In this document: piece by piece, positions 20,761 through 32,700 of the stretch
Layout: each line of letters begins with the position of its first letter
Position numbering within the stretch: position 1 is the stretch's first letter
NCBI GenBank assembly: GCA_946965045.2
Contig: OX337239.1
Coordinates: 1,922,001-1,986,000 of the forward strand
Direction of reading: 5' to 3'
DNA from: Epithemia pelagica
Taxonomy: Eukaryota; Bacillariophyta; Bacillariophyceae; Surirellales; Surirellaceae
DNA: 64,000 nucleotides
The notes under the pieces: model-generated
What the model was told of the DNA's origin: nothing
Database searches by the model: none
The model's input: the letters and a program-made list of their open reading frames with translations, nothing else
Made by a program: the position numbers and the translations under genes

Positions 20761-23028
20761 ATTATGTGGAGAAAGTCTGATTTTTGAGTTTGGGCAGGGC
20801 TTGGGGTACGAATTGCAGGAACTCTCCAGGGCTTCTCGTTCCTACAGAAACTGTTGAGCGTTTACAACGACCGTTACAATTGCCCTTTATCAAAGAGAGA
20901 ATAAGAAAACAAGAATCTTCTAGATCTCGTTTCATCGTTTATTGTTCACCACACTGGCCCAGCGCAATTTCTTGGGTTCATTCATGAAAGTTGGGGACCT
21001 TTAACGAACTTGCTGGGTGAATGGGGCTTCATCAAAGAAAATGCGAAAAACCAAATTCCGCCGCAAAGAAAATTTTCAGAGTTTTCTGTCGAGCATGACG
21101 TAATTGACCTCTCTATCAGGGCCATTCTAATCATTCCGTCTTCCTTCCCTCCACCGGAGACCATCTGACATCTGACATTGACATCTCATCTGACATCTGA
21201 TGTCCGAAATCAAAAGTATTCTACGAGCTCGTACTTACATACGAATAACGAATACTCCGGAAGAGTCAAACGATCTCAACAATGCTTTTCGAGTACATCG
21301 GGCAGCCGATCAATACAGAAATAGGAGAATATCAAAAATTTTACGAATAAGATTACTGACCCATGACAGCTATTCACTATTCAAGCGTGGAAATGAGAAT
21401 CGGGGCCTGATCCTGGATCGGCTCACTTTTCTGCTTGTGAGTTTGGTTCTACTTGTGAAACCCTGATGACGGTACCGCCTATCAAAATGCACTTAACTCT
21501 ATTCATTGATGCCCTGATCAAGGAGAACCAGAATCATGAGATTAGAGGCATATCAGATCTCAAGTTAACAGTTGAAACAGACAACTGCGCCAGCCACGAA
21601 ATCATTTCATCCGTCACCAAGAGGAGAAGAAAGAGGGAAAGAGGCTCCAAATCCAAAGCTACCACGCGATGTCCCGGAACTGTTGACTACGCTCGTTCTG
21701 CCCTGTCATTCAAAGAAAAAGGATCCAATAGACCATGCAGGTGGGAGGCAATCACAACCCCATCCGATAGAAAGAAAAATCAAGCACATCCAGCGATGCT
21801 TCCATCAAACCTTAATGTCCGTGGGGATATTCCCCCAGTTCTGAGGCCAAGACGAAGTAATGATGGGTGTAGTGGAAAATCTGGCACTTATCAGACAACC
21901 AGATCAAAAACTTCGCCGCAAGAGCCTTGCTCGGTGGTTTCTTCTGCAGCGTGACTAAGCTCCCACCCTCCGATAATGACACTTCAATCACAAGACCATT
22001 CGTCTTACTGAGTTTGAATTTGCATTCATCATTTCTAACTTTAAATGAGAGGGGAAGGGAAGAGACGAATGTCCACTTTTTGCCAGACTAGTATTCGACC
22101 AGTACAACTACCCAGTGTTGCCCTAACAAGAACTACATCCCCAAAATTTCTTGGACATCTCAATGATCAACACAACAAATGTTCGAAGCAGGACGACTGC
22201 TGGACGCCGCATACCGAAGGTTCTCCTGATGGCCAACTCACTTACAATTGTCTTTTGGCCGAGTACGAACCCTAAAAGGTAGGAGTAATGAACTTTTAGA
22301 AACATGGAATACACGCTTGGAGATGAATCATAATATACTTCTGATCTACTAGCTAGTAGTTGATATCAAGAAGCTCATGGCTACTCCTAGGTCACATTTT
22401 CCACCGGAAGCGAACGAACCCGAAGATAGAGAGAGCGATAAGCTTCCTTTGGATTTCTTGGGTGGAAAAGTACATGGTCAAATGTGGAAAGAAGATCGAA
22501 CATTACAGTCAGAACAATGGAGGAGGTCACTAGGAGTAGTTACTGGTCCTAGCCTGTTGAAGAGTAGATAGAATACAACCGGGATCCGATCATCTAACTC
22601 GTGAAAGAGATCGGTCCACGTTTTTCTTTCCGTGTCGGCGTGTTTCGTGGTCGTGCGTGTGGCTTGTGCCTCTATCGAAAATCGCTAATACTGCTGCATA
22701 GTCCTTAGCGGTAGAGTAAAAGTTTCAACATGATTCTAATGTTAGTACCGTATGTTATTTTAGGAGTATGACATACTACCGTTTATCATGATTTCAAATA
22801 CATGCTAGGGTGTATTGTGCGCATCTCACATCGCTAGCTCACGCACCACGCACCGCATTTCGCTCACAAAAGGCATTCCGCCCGCGGTCGCTCAACCGCA
22901 CCCGAACCCATGTGAGCAACAAACACTCTTCTCGATTTCGTCTGCAGAAGTAGGAAGCACATTGCTTGGAAAACCCCGCCCCAAGGACTACAACGCAGGA
23001 CCACGAAGCCCAGAATTATTCAGAGAGT
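20761..23028. other. Gene-poor region
   Basis: About 2.3 kb without a convincing gene. The longest plus-strand frame (21466-21954, ATG start, 162 codons) gives a basic, low-information peptide that I cannot assign. CTAGGAGTA-type motifs cluster at about 22280, 22382, 22530 and 22762. Confidence 0.4.
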
Positions 23029-24131
23029 ATGGCTCGACGTCGGAGTAAGCGGAAGGCTACTGTGCTGGAGGGACTCCTGGAGGGAGGGAAACTGCGACGA
23101 TCGGCACGTAAGGAGAGCAAACGCATCCGTGATTCCAAGCTGTACGGCGATGACACCGGCATACTTCCTTCCGACTGATCCAAGGTGAAAGCCTCAGCAA
23201 TCCCAGGGCGGTAAGTTCCATCGTAGTGTTCACGACCCGAGGGTCATATCGCTGCGTCGAAATTCTCATTGGTGGAGGACGAGCTACGTGTGCTAACACT
23301 AGTGTCAAGTCATAGTTTGGGGTTTGAGAAAAAAACAAGAGTAACTATTGCATGAACTTGGTCTCAACGTTTTGCTGTTCCTCTTTTCGTTCCAACAGGG
23401 TACCTCTGGGATTTGTATGTGGCTTTCCATTGAATCAGGGAGAACTTTATGGTGGGAGTATGTTTGCCAGGTCTGCTGCTCCTGATACTCTACAGGGAAA
23501 GGCAATACAATCGGTCAATGAAAAATGGGGTGATATCATGCCTCGGAATAAGCGAGGACGTGAATCAATTGGAATGGCGGTGTGTAAGAAGAAGTACGCG
23601 CCATTTCGATTTTACTTGGAAGAGCAAAGGCCTTCATCGTCTACTGAACCAGACGGTTGTTCGACAAAATTACCAACCGTGCGGGTGGAACGAATGTTCG
23701 GTTGTCCTTGTCATCACGACCTGAGGAAGTCTCTTATCCAACAGTATGGAGAACGGCCAGGATGGGAACCTTTTGGGCAATGGTCTCTACGCAAAGCTGA
23801 GGACATTGCTAGGCGTGAGACTGCTCGTCTTCGAGCACAGAAAGCAAAATCAGACGAAGACGAACTAACAGATTGGGAGGAGTCGTCGAGTACTTCGCTG
23901 GTGAGCAGCAGTAGTAGTAGTGATGGGGGAACATCAAACAAGTACCTTTGTGAATTTGTGGCAGACAATAAGAGCCGATCCACGACTCTTTGTGTCAATG
24001 GCAATTGTTTGTGGAGAGTCCGATCGGCTTATGATGACGTCCAACAAGAACTAGTCGATCAACATGAACAAAGTCTTCTTGAACAAACAGATAGTCCGGA
24101 GGACGGAAATCTGAACAGCTCAGTGAGATAA
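23029..24131 (+). CDS. Unknown basic/acidic protein, exon structure or frame uncertain
   Basis: The second exon, from a strong acceptor (TTCCAACAG, exon from 23399) to 24131, is convincing, with VERMFGCPCHHDLRKSL, KAEDIARRETARLRAQKAK and a Ser-rich acidic stretch. An upstream exon from the ATG at 23029 (MARRRSKRKATVLEG) is in the matching phase. The best donor (GTAAGT at 23211) keeps that phase but leaves an in-frame TGA at 23176-23178. A weaker donor at 23142 (GTACGG) avoids the stop. The gene is therefore either spliced at the weak site or carries a premature stop. The ATG at 23352 is the fallback start. No family recognised. Confidence 0.45.
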
Positions 24132-24764
24132 TCCCTGGCATGCATGGCGACTTTCGATGGGGCCCGCAGTTTTGTAAAAGGCGAAGAGGATGAAACTATT
24201 GAATGGAACAACGTTTGGTTGGAATGGTTGTACCCGTGCCTCGCAACTGAATCATCTGTCTAGAATGACCTGTGGAACACACAAACAGTTTTCGAACTGA
24301 ATGTCATGCACAGTGAAAAATGATGGATCTTTTTCATTCTGATGTTTCTTCTTTCTTCCCTCTTGCTCAAGAAAAGGTTCTTATTAGGAGTATGACTCAT
24401 GTGTCTCTATATTACGCCAGAACACAGTATATGGCCCTTTGTTCTATGAAGATCGATCATATTGCAAGTAAGATTATTAAACTTTTGGGTCATTCTTCCT
24501 CAGGTATAAGACTTAGGAGCACTCTTAGGTGATCGAGGAAATGCGGTGGCCAAGGATGTCGATCTATCGCCATAGCAAGCATAGCGGAATTCAGAAAATC
24601 CGCGACCAGAATTCATGACAGACGTGCGACAACAGTGACAACCATCCGAGTCCGAGACCATGGGACGACCAAGAATCTTGATCTCTTAACACGACGAGAA
24701 CGGAACAGCATTATCTGCCCTGCTACTGTGCAAACCACAACAACAGAAAAGATCCATTCTTAGA
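24132..24764. other. Intergenic region upstream of the MFS gene
   Basis: This 633-bp region has no gene. Short TTAGGAGTATGA and TTAGGAGCACTCTTAGG strings at about 24385 and 24513 belong to the recurrent intergenic motif. Confidence 0.4.
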
Positions 24765-26729
24765 ATGGATGTAGCCTGCTGGGGTCGACAATCAAGTTTT
24801 GATGGATTCAAAGTATTTGGATCGACTCTCAGGATGAGTCAACGATCAACGTTGATTTTGTTCTTATTGGCATACATTTGGCTGATTGACGGAACAGAAT
24901 CCAAATCGTTTGAATCCAAATCGTTTGAATCCAAATCGTTTGATTTGAGGCAGCCACATCTCGGACACACGTTCTCTAAATGCCCTCCGTCACGAAGAAG
25001 CGTGACCTCCTTTCCATATTGTATAAACAACAGAGATGGGCTCAGGTTACATCGACAAGCGGTTTATGTGGCAGGTTTAACTCGTGGAGGCGCATCTGCA
25101 GTTTCACAGACCTCAGATGCCAAGGCACCAATGTTTTCTCCACCTCAAAATGGCAAAGAATCTGGTTCTTCATCCACTGCAGCAGCTACTGGGACACATT
25201 CGTCCAACAGCGGGAGAACACCAGTTACTGGTTCGTCATCTTCACAGGAATTGCAAAAGCCAATATCACCAGTGTCCAGAAAGGCTCAAGATGCAACATC
25301 AATGGATGACAGCGCCAACTCCAAAGAGAATCCGCGCATCATGATGCTGATAAGAGTCTTGTTCTTGTTTTATTATGGTTCGTTGGGTAGCCTGATGCCT
25401 TTTCTTCCCGTGTACTACCATTCACTGGGACACGGCGGCCAGATCATTGGCATGTTGGGAGCGGTAAAGCCCTTTACCACCTTCTTAGTGGCGCCACTTT
25501 GGGGCGCCATTAGTGATCAAACCAACAATCCTTTCTTGATATTGCAGCTCACTTTTTTGGTCAGTTTGGTGGGACAGTTACTGGTAGGGGCCCGACACAA
25601 TACAGCTTACATCATGACCATGGTGTTTTTGACGGCACTCTTCAACGCTCCTGTGAAATCTTTGCTAGATTCCATGGCTATGGACCACATTTTTGATCGA
25701 TCCTCTTACGGCCGTTTACGACTTTGGGGACAGTTGGGCTTTGGATTGGGATCATCAATAGTGGGATATTTGCTGTCCAAAAGCAAACACCAATCGTGGT
25801 CAGATGCCTCATCATTCTCATTTTCCGAATCTTTTGAACAGGCATTGGGGGCATATCCTTTAATGCTACAAACCGCCTTTCGATTTGCCTCCAGATGTTG
25901 GAGATCCTTGTCAGGATACAAACTCTTGTTCTTGTCCTACGCTTCTCTGTCTGTTCCAACTTTAATTTGCATCAAAGCATTCCAAAGACTCGACCGTGAA
26001 AATGCAGCATCAAAGTCTGAGGAAGGAACGCCGACAGTCACTTCAGGGAGTTCCACGGGTAACGAAGATGATACAAGTGTGAAGCATGGACTTTCGTTGG
26101 TGTTCCGCAATGCCGATGCCATGATGTTCTTTTTTCTGGTGCTGGTAGTTGGAATCTCAAGCGGAGTTATCGAGAATTTTGCATACGTACGAATAAGAGA
26201 AGTTGGAGGAACCGGTACGGAGATGGGAATATCTCGTTTGGTGAGTTCCATGGCTGGAGCACCCATGTTTTGGTTTTCAGGTCCCTTGAGTTCTTGCCTG
26301 GGAGTGGATCGTGTATTGGCCATTTCCCTTTTGAGCTATGTGCTGCGCTTTGTCATCTATGCGTCCATGACAAAGGCCTTTCATGGCTTGCCGGCAGAAG
26401 CCTTGAGGGGTGTGACCTTTGCTGCCTTTTGGTCGTCCGCTACCATTTACGCACACAAGGTATCGCCCCCTGGATTGCATGCCACTATGCTCATGTTGGT
26501 CAATGCCATGTATGGCGGATTAGGACAATCTCTTGGTGCCATTATTGGTGGCAAGTTACAGCACCAGATGGGAACGGTCAAAGCATTTTGGTGGTCCGCT
26601 GCTGCGGACCTTGCCTTTGTAATTGCTCTGGTCATTTACTTGGGTCTGCGTTCCGAGTCGAGCTTTCGAAATCCAAGGCCGATCGGGGAACACATGGTGG
26701 GTGCAGACATGGTCGCAAAGTCAGCATAG
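24765..26729 (+). CDS. Major facilitator superfamily transporter (MFS_1-like / MFSD6-like)
   Basis: An intronless 654-aa membrane transporter; substrate unknown. A long N-terminal part (about 190 residues) contains a signal-like hydrophobic stretch (STLILFLLAYIWLIDG), a triple ESKSF repeat and a Ser/Thr-rich linker. The core begins at RIMMLIRVLFLFYYGSLGSLMPFLPVYYHSLG and shows about 12 membrane segments. The loop motif APLWGAISDQTN after segment 2 is the MFS signature, and YGRLRLWGQLGFGLGS is typical of the LacY/MFS_1-like branch. The N-terminus could direct the protein to the secretory or plastid route. The ATG at 24765 opens the frame; the ATG at 24834 is an alternative that keeps the hydrophobic signal. 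Confidence 0.85.
   Translation: MDVACWGRQSSFDGFKVFGSTLRMSQRSTLILFLLAYIWLIDGTESKSFESKSFESKSFDLRQPHLGHTFSKCPPSRRSVTSFPYCINNRDGLRLHRQAVYVAGLTRGGASAVSQTSDAKAPMFSPPQNGKESGSSSTAAATGTHSSNSGRTPVTGSSSSQELQKPISPVSRKAQDATSMDDSANSKENPRIMMLIRVLFLFYYGSLGSLMPFLPVYYHSLGHGGQIIGMLGAVKPFTTFLVAPLWGAISDQTNNPFLILQLTFLVSLVGQLLVGARHNTAYIMTMVFLTALFNAPVKSLLDSMAMDHIFDRSSYGRLRLWGQLGFGLGSSIVGYLLSKSKHQSWSDASSFSFSESFEQALGAYPLMLQTAFRFASRCWRSLSGYKLLFLSYASLSVPTLICIKAFQRLDRENAASKSEEGTPTVTSGSSTGNEDDTSVKHGLSLVFRNADAMMFFFLVLVVGISSGVIENFAYVRIREVGGTGTEMGISRLVSSMAGAPMFWFSGPLSSCLGVDRVLAISLLSYVLRFVIYASMTKAFHGLPAEALRGVTFAAFWSSATIYAHKVSPPGLHATMLMLVNAMYGGLGQSLGAIIGGKLQHQMGTVKAFWWSAAADLAFVIALVIYLGLRSESSFRNPRPIGEHMVGADMVAKSA
24897..24941 (+). 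repeat. Three perfect 15-bp tandem repeats in the MFS gene
   Basis: The unit GAATCCAAATCGTTT occurs three times head to tail, encoding ESKSF three times just after the signal-like segment. In-frame copy number could vary between strains. Confidence 0.9.
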
Positions 26730-27939
26730 AGTTTCCAATCATGCGAGGGATCTCATCGTAAAGCAACTCTCTCATGGGTGGTTTTCAAAGGGATGACCGA
26801 CGAATTATCTGTTATGATTTGTAAATATAGAATTTGCTGTTTTGTAAAAGACGCTATCATGAGAGCGCTCCCTTTCACTAGGTAGCTGCGAGAATGAGCA
26901 GTGCAATTTGTCGCAAAGCTGCTCCTTGTCGTTGGTAACCATCCGGTTTGTTATTCAGCGTACGATTTTGGTGCAAATCGAACAGGCGAACGATTCTTCA
27001 TGCATGGCAAGAGTTTGCCATCATCATTCTATATTGCTCTTTTTCTGGTAAACGTCGGACACGGGTATTATTACATCGATCGAAGTTGGATTGTTGCTTC
27101 ATCGTCAACGGTCGATCTCTTTTACAAATGGTATCATTATTATCGCATCGAGCCAAACAAACAAAGTGACTGATCGACTCTGGCACGCAAAGTATGAACG
27201 ATCTGATATCTGATCTGCCGTATCGTAGGAAACCTGGTGGGATGATAGTTCAATCTTGAACCTGAGTATTTTGCCATGATCTTTACCCTTTGTCGAAAGG
27301 AATCAGGTGGGTCAAGTGCGGAAATCAAATGGTATAACAAGAAACTTCCTTAAGGAACAATGAGAGTAGCAAAGGCCACGAAAAAGGAAGTGCAAGGGAT
27401 ACCAAGCAAGTACCAGGTCTCTCCATGTGAACCAAGGAGTGAAGATGTCGAATATCTAAGGCCCCATGCCCCATGTATTCGTATGACCTTAAGAAAACGA
27501 GATCATTGGCTCTAATTCAGATCTGAGGCTCAGGTTTTGTATTGGGTTTTGTGTTCACGCAAGTGCTAGCACACCATCCTTTATGTGTATTGTCTATGGA
27601 CGACATCATCATGGTCAATGCGCACCGCATGGCAAAAAAATGATCGACGTGTGATGTGTGATTCGCGATTGGATGATGTTGGGGGCAAGGCCCATGACGC
27701 AAGATGGGGGAAGAAGAAATGTCAGTGGAGATGTACTGTACATAATACCATAGATATATTTTCTACTCCCAACGCTCCAACACCCACGCGGAGTTGTATT
27801 GAAATTGATTTTTTTATATTGACTGGAAAGTACATCTCCAGAGACCCTCACCCCTCACACTCCGTCCATGACATGTAGCAAGCGAACATCCAACCCACCA
27901 GCGATTCACTTTGAGATAATGTATGAATCGTTCTCGAAA

Positions 27940-27982
27940 CATTCGCCATTAAATCCCCTCCATATTGGTGAGGCGGCCAGAC
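27940..27982 (+). repeat. 43-bp inverted repeat, left arm
   Basis: Perfect reverse complement of 29169-29211; identity ends sharply on both sides. The arms enclose about 1.19 kb. Confidence 0.85.
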
Positions 27983-29168
27983 CAAAGTTGGTCGCGTGTC
28001 CTGGACACGTGCTAGGGAGAGCTTGCTCTCAAACAGGGTGGCTTTGCCAGCTCTCCAACTGCCAGCAAGCGGCCCTGCGTGGATGACGGTTGGTTGTTTC
28101 ATAATGCCGGACAAGCACACAACACACAATCCTTTTCTCTTGCCAAAGCACATCCTATTAATGGCATTCCAGGTGAGCTCAATCCATTGCAGATTGCCAT
28201 GACAATTACATTGCTCATGCTCATGCTCACTCACACTTGTCACTTTTGCTTGCTCTGCTCATTGGACGAGAGTCTGCTCATCTGCTGTGTCTCTGGCTCA
28301 GCAGCTCATTACTTGCCATTGTTCATTTCTGTCGAAATGAGACCCATAACTTTTGTTGCATTTATCCACAGACTATAAACCTTCTTTTCTTTCCTAGAAA
28401 TAGAACTCAAGTGCTAGCCATCCAAGAGTTTAGTGCGTTTTGTATTCGTGTTGTACATCTGTTTTTTGTTTGGAGCACGTCAATGACCCTCAGTCTCACC
28501 ATGAACACATGACAGAGCAGCTCTTACACGCTTGTACAGCTACAAATTGAATCAATCTAGGAGCTGATAATTGGAGGTAGGGTGTGGCAAGAACAAGATG
28601 GAGCCATCTACTTGAAGCAAAAACAACAAAATGTTCGGTCGTTGAGAAATGATTGAGAATGATGCTATGAATAGTGAATCATCTATCCTACAGAAGACAT
28701 GAAAGTAACAGACCAGCCAACAATCAAACAAGAAAAGAATTACAAGAAGGGGAAAGGAAAAGATATTCCACTTGACCACAAGCAGCTTATACCTATTCTA
28801 TTCGTACAACATGAGACAAAACCAGAGGAGCATGCATGAACAAAAGGAAAGATTGCAGCAGTGATGAGTAGGAAGAAAGAAAAGGAGACAACAAGATTAG
28901 AAATAAGCAGCAGTAGTGAGAAGTTAGAAGTGATTCAGCCCAGCATGATCCGTCCATGGTTCTTACCTCACGTCATGGTCAAGCATTTTGGGTTTTGTGA
29001 CAGACGAAAACGAGAGGGTTGTCCAAATTTATGAGCATTCGTCTCAAACAAGAAACCACTGGACGCAAGCCGACCTTGAAGCAACGGTCGGTGTTGGCAA
29101 TTAGAGATACTTAGAGCTTTCTGGAGCAGTGGCGGGCGACATTGAAAAAAGGATAGGGTTGGGGATTT

Positions 29169-29211
29169 GTCTGGCCGCCTCACCAATATGGAGGGGATTT
29201 AATGGCGAATG
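29169..29211 (-). repeat. 43-bp inverted repeat, right arm
   Basis: Perfect reverse complement of 27940-27982. No target-site duplication is visible outside the arms, so a DNA transposon origin is not shown. Confidence 0.85.
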
Positions 29212-29761
29212 TCTGCGGTACTCAGGCTGCTATGTGACATCGAATCCGGTACTCGATGCGAAAAACCAAGTTCGACAATTCCTACTTGTACGTAGTACAG
29301 CGTAGTACAGTCTTCCCTCGATTTCGCCCACGCAACCGATCTACAACCGACCCGGCACAAGCCGAGCAATCCCGATAAGTAGAATGTGCGCCCTCTTTTC
29401 TCTTTCCTTCGTGAATGAAGGGGAGTATAGATGATAGTGTGTCTGCGTGTTGGCCTCTTTTTTAGGTCCGTCCTCGCGCACGAACTAGCCGGGTCAGGAG
29501 AAGCCTATTTTTCTCTATTATTTTTTACGCTGTTTTCCTCTGCGTCGTCGTGGTCTCCTCAAGTCCCAAGTCCCATTCTTGTCATTAGCAACTCACCAAC
29601 ACACTTTGTCCATCACACTACGGCCCTTTGCCGTGTCTGTCTCTCGGAAAAGAGCTGTGTGTCATTGCAAACGATTTTGTAAGGGATCAAAAGCTCCCTT
29701 TCAACAAGAGCTTTGTTTCAACCAGTTGTCGGATCATCCATCCGTTTCATCAGTCTCCTGA

Positions 29762-32700
29762 ATGCAGCGTCTCAGGGTAAGAAGGCACATGGGACCTGAT
29801 CCAACATTTGCCTCCTCAGCATCAGGAGACGAAGAAGACGTTGGCACGGATGGGGATTCCCTGAGTCATGGTGGTGATGGAATCTTCAAAGCGCAGGAAG
29901 CTATCGATGCAGACTCGGCGTCCCTGAACAATCTGTCGGACGATGGGTTGCACGTGGCGGTTGCGGACATGAACGAACCCTCACTTCCTACAGAGTCGCT
30001 GGATGTGTCTGTGGATGGTTTGTTTCGCGATGCGATTGATAGTGGTCATCTTTCGGGTGTTTTTCGAGAAGAGTCTTTTGATCTACATGAACCGGTAGAT
30101 GACATGGCCAAAGAGGACGATGATCAGGTGATTCAACATCCACCCGGTGATGGGCTGTACAAGCTCAAAGATAAAGGATCGAAAGCGTCACGGTCACCAA
30201 AGCATCCAAATGTACAGGTCAATGTATCAGCCACTGCCGAAGTTAATCTTCCTTCTCCCGATGGTGTGTACAAGGCCGAAGGGAAGGAAGCCCTCCAATA
30301 CATTCAATCCGAAATGCGGAAAAACAAAGCCATGGACTACAAATCAGACTTTCTGGACGGTCCACCCCGACCGTCTCGCATATCAAGAAGCATAAGTACT
30401 GACAGCAGCACTGCAGCCCCCAACGAATCCAAACGGTACCATCGAAGCACTAGTAGTTGTAGCAGCACTGCTCCCTTGCGAGGCTATCGGCGCAGCACCA
30501 GTAGCTGCAGTAGCAGCACTGTTGGGCGGAACAACAAGAGCGGTCGAAGTCGATCGTTTCGAAGTAGCTTTAAGAGAAGAAGCCAAGCCACATCGTCTAC
30601 CGCTGGTGTTTTAACCTCATTTGCAATCACCACAGTCAAACCAGCACCACCTCCTGTCTACCAACAGTACATTCATGATCGCGTTCATGGACATTCCTTT
30701 GTTCCAAGATTTGAACGAGAGGCTTTGAAAGCGAACAAGAACAGGAGGCCTAAGAAAAACGGAAAGGATGAAAAAAAGCCAGAACGAGAAAGCATGAGCA
30801 GCAGCAGTGCTGGGTTGGGAATTGATGAGAGTGAAATCGAGGATCCTGAAAAGCTTTTTGACTTTGTGTCCGATGCCTTCATGTTCAATGGAGATAATGT
30901 GAGTGGTGTCTTTCGCAGTATCCAAAGTTATGCGGACAGTGATCGTCCGGACAATTTAGAAGAAGAGGAAGATCCGATCGATTGCAAAAATCGACCACCA
31001 CATTTCTTATGTTACCTTCCGCCCTGTGTGGCTAGATGGCCGGGTGTCCTGGAACAAAATCGGTTCTGTGAAGCCGTGGGTAGAATTGGATTACACGATG
31101 TCTTCAAAAATCAACGAATAGCCCGTCGCCGCATCTTTGCCGTTGGTTTTACCTTCAACCTGCTTGCCTTGATCTTGATGGTGGCAGCCTCCATGGCGTT
31201 TTCTCGGGATTATCGCATTTTGAACCACACAAGTTTTGCCCAGGGTGTGGCATCGATTCCAAATCACCCACCGTTTTTGGTCAAGACGGGTGAAACTAAA
31301 GTTGCCACCCTGTACATGGGGTTTCGAGCTCTCACCAGCAACGACGGCATTTTAGTGAATCCCAACTCGGTCCTGTTCACGACCTTTTGTCGAGGACATG
31401 GACTCACGAGTGTTAGTCGAAGCGGCGGTGGTGACTCAGGAGAGGAACCCATGACACAAGAAGACGCCTTCAAGGAAGCCCTGGCTCCTGAAATTTGTGG
31501 TTCTTGTTCGCAAAGTTCACAGGGATTCGTTATATCCATTGTGTTCAACTTTATCTTTATCATCAAGAACATGTTCTCAGATATCACCCGCATGTACCCA
31601 AAATATGATCTCAATTGTCCCAACTTTGCTGGTAGTCTCATGGCGACGCTTTCAGTATTTTTGGGCTTGTACACTATTCTGGCCTACCGAAGTCGTTGCT
31701 TCACATCATTGACCAAGGACCTCAGTGACTTTGGGATTATCACATCCGATGGTGGTAATACAACGTTATCGTTTGCCAATTCCACTCTTTTCCTAATCCC
31801 AGACCACTTGCGCCAAAACTGGGAGGGATACGAATCCGAAATGAATGTTAATTTAGAATGGGAGGCTGGACCGGGTCTGTGGTGCATGTGGATCGCAACA
31901 GGTTTGAAAATCGTGGACGCAATCTGTAACTTTATCGTTCCAACGCCCTCCATTACACGGGATTATCAACGCCGTGAAGACTACGAGTATGAATTTGGTG
32001 ATCCGGGCAAGTTCATTGACATTGAAGACGATGAAGATGATTTGGAGGATATCGATTTGGAACAACCCGGTGATGACGAGACAGCCAAGAAGCGCAGTAA
32101 ACTGGAGAACAGCGAGATTGTGTTTGCGGAATTTGTTGGCACTCGGCCTGAGGACAGTTCTGCCAAGTGGAAGAATCAAGACAATGACTCACCGAAATGG
32201 GTGTACGAAGGAGAGCCTCCGGATCCGGTTTTGGTGGCGCACATGCGTGAGCAAATGAATCGTCATGTTCATGATGAGCCTTTGGACCGCAAAATCGGGG
32301 ATAAAGCAAACAACACACGCCCATATTTCGTACAGATGCCATCCGATTTATCAGACGAACCACAAGATAAAGTGGATACATCCCGCCAGGAGTCATCATA
32401 CCAAAGACAGCCGCCCTCATTTCTGCAACTGGACTCGGATCTGTCGGATGAGCCGCGAGACAGGCGTCGAGGTCGAACGTTACAACCAGTTGAGGAAGCA
32501 TCGAGTGAGTTCTCGGAGCTGCGTCACCGAGATTCGGATCTTTCGGACATTCCGGAAGATCAAATGAGACGGACTCTTGCTGCTCAACACTTTCCAGAGA
32601 ATCAATTCGATCATCCGTTTCCTACAGTTGACACAGACGCTGTGTCGTTGACATCCGAGGACGGTCATGATCTGGAACTGGATTCAAATCATGAACCCGT

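Larger units (their letters stand above)
26730..29761. other. Gene-poor region holding a long-range inverted repeat
   Basis: About 3 kb with only short ORFs on both strands and no recognisable protein. It contains both arms of the 43-bp inverted repeat (27940-27982 and 29169-29211) and, in its last part, the promoter side of the four-TM gene. Confidence 0.4.
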
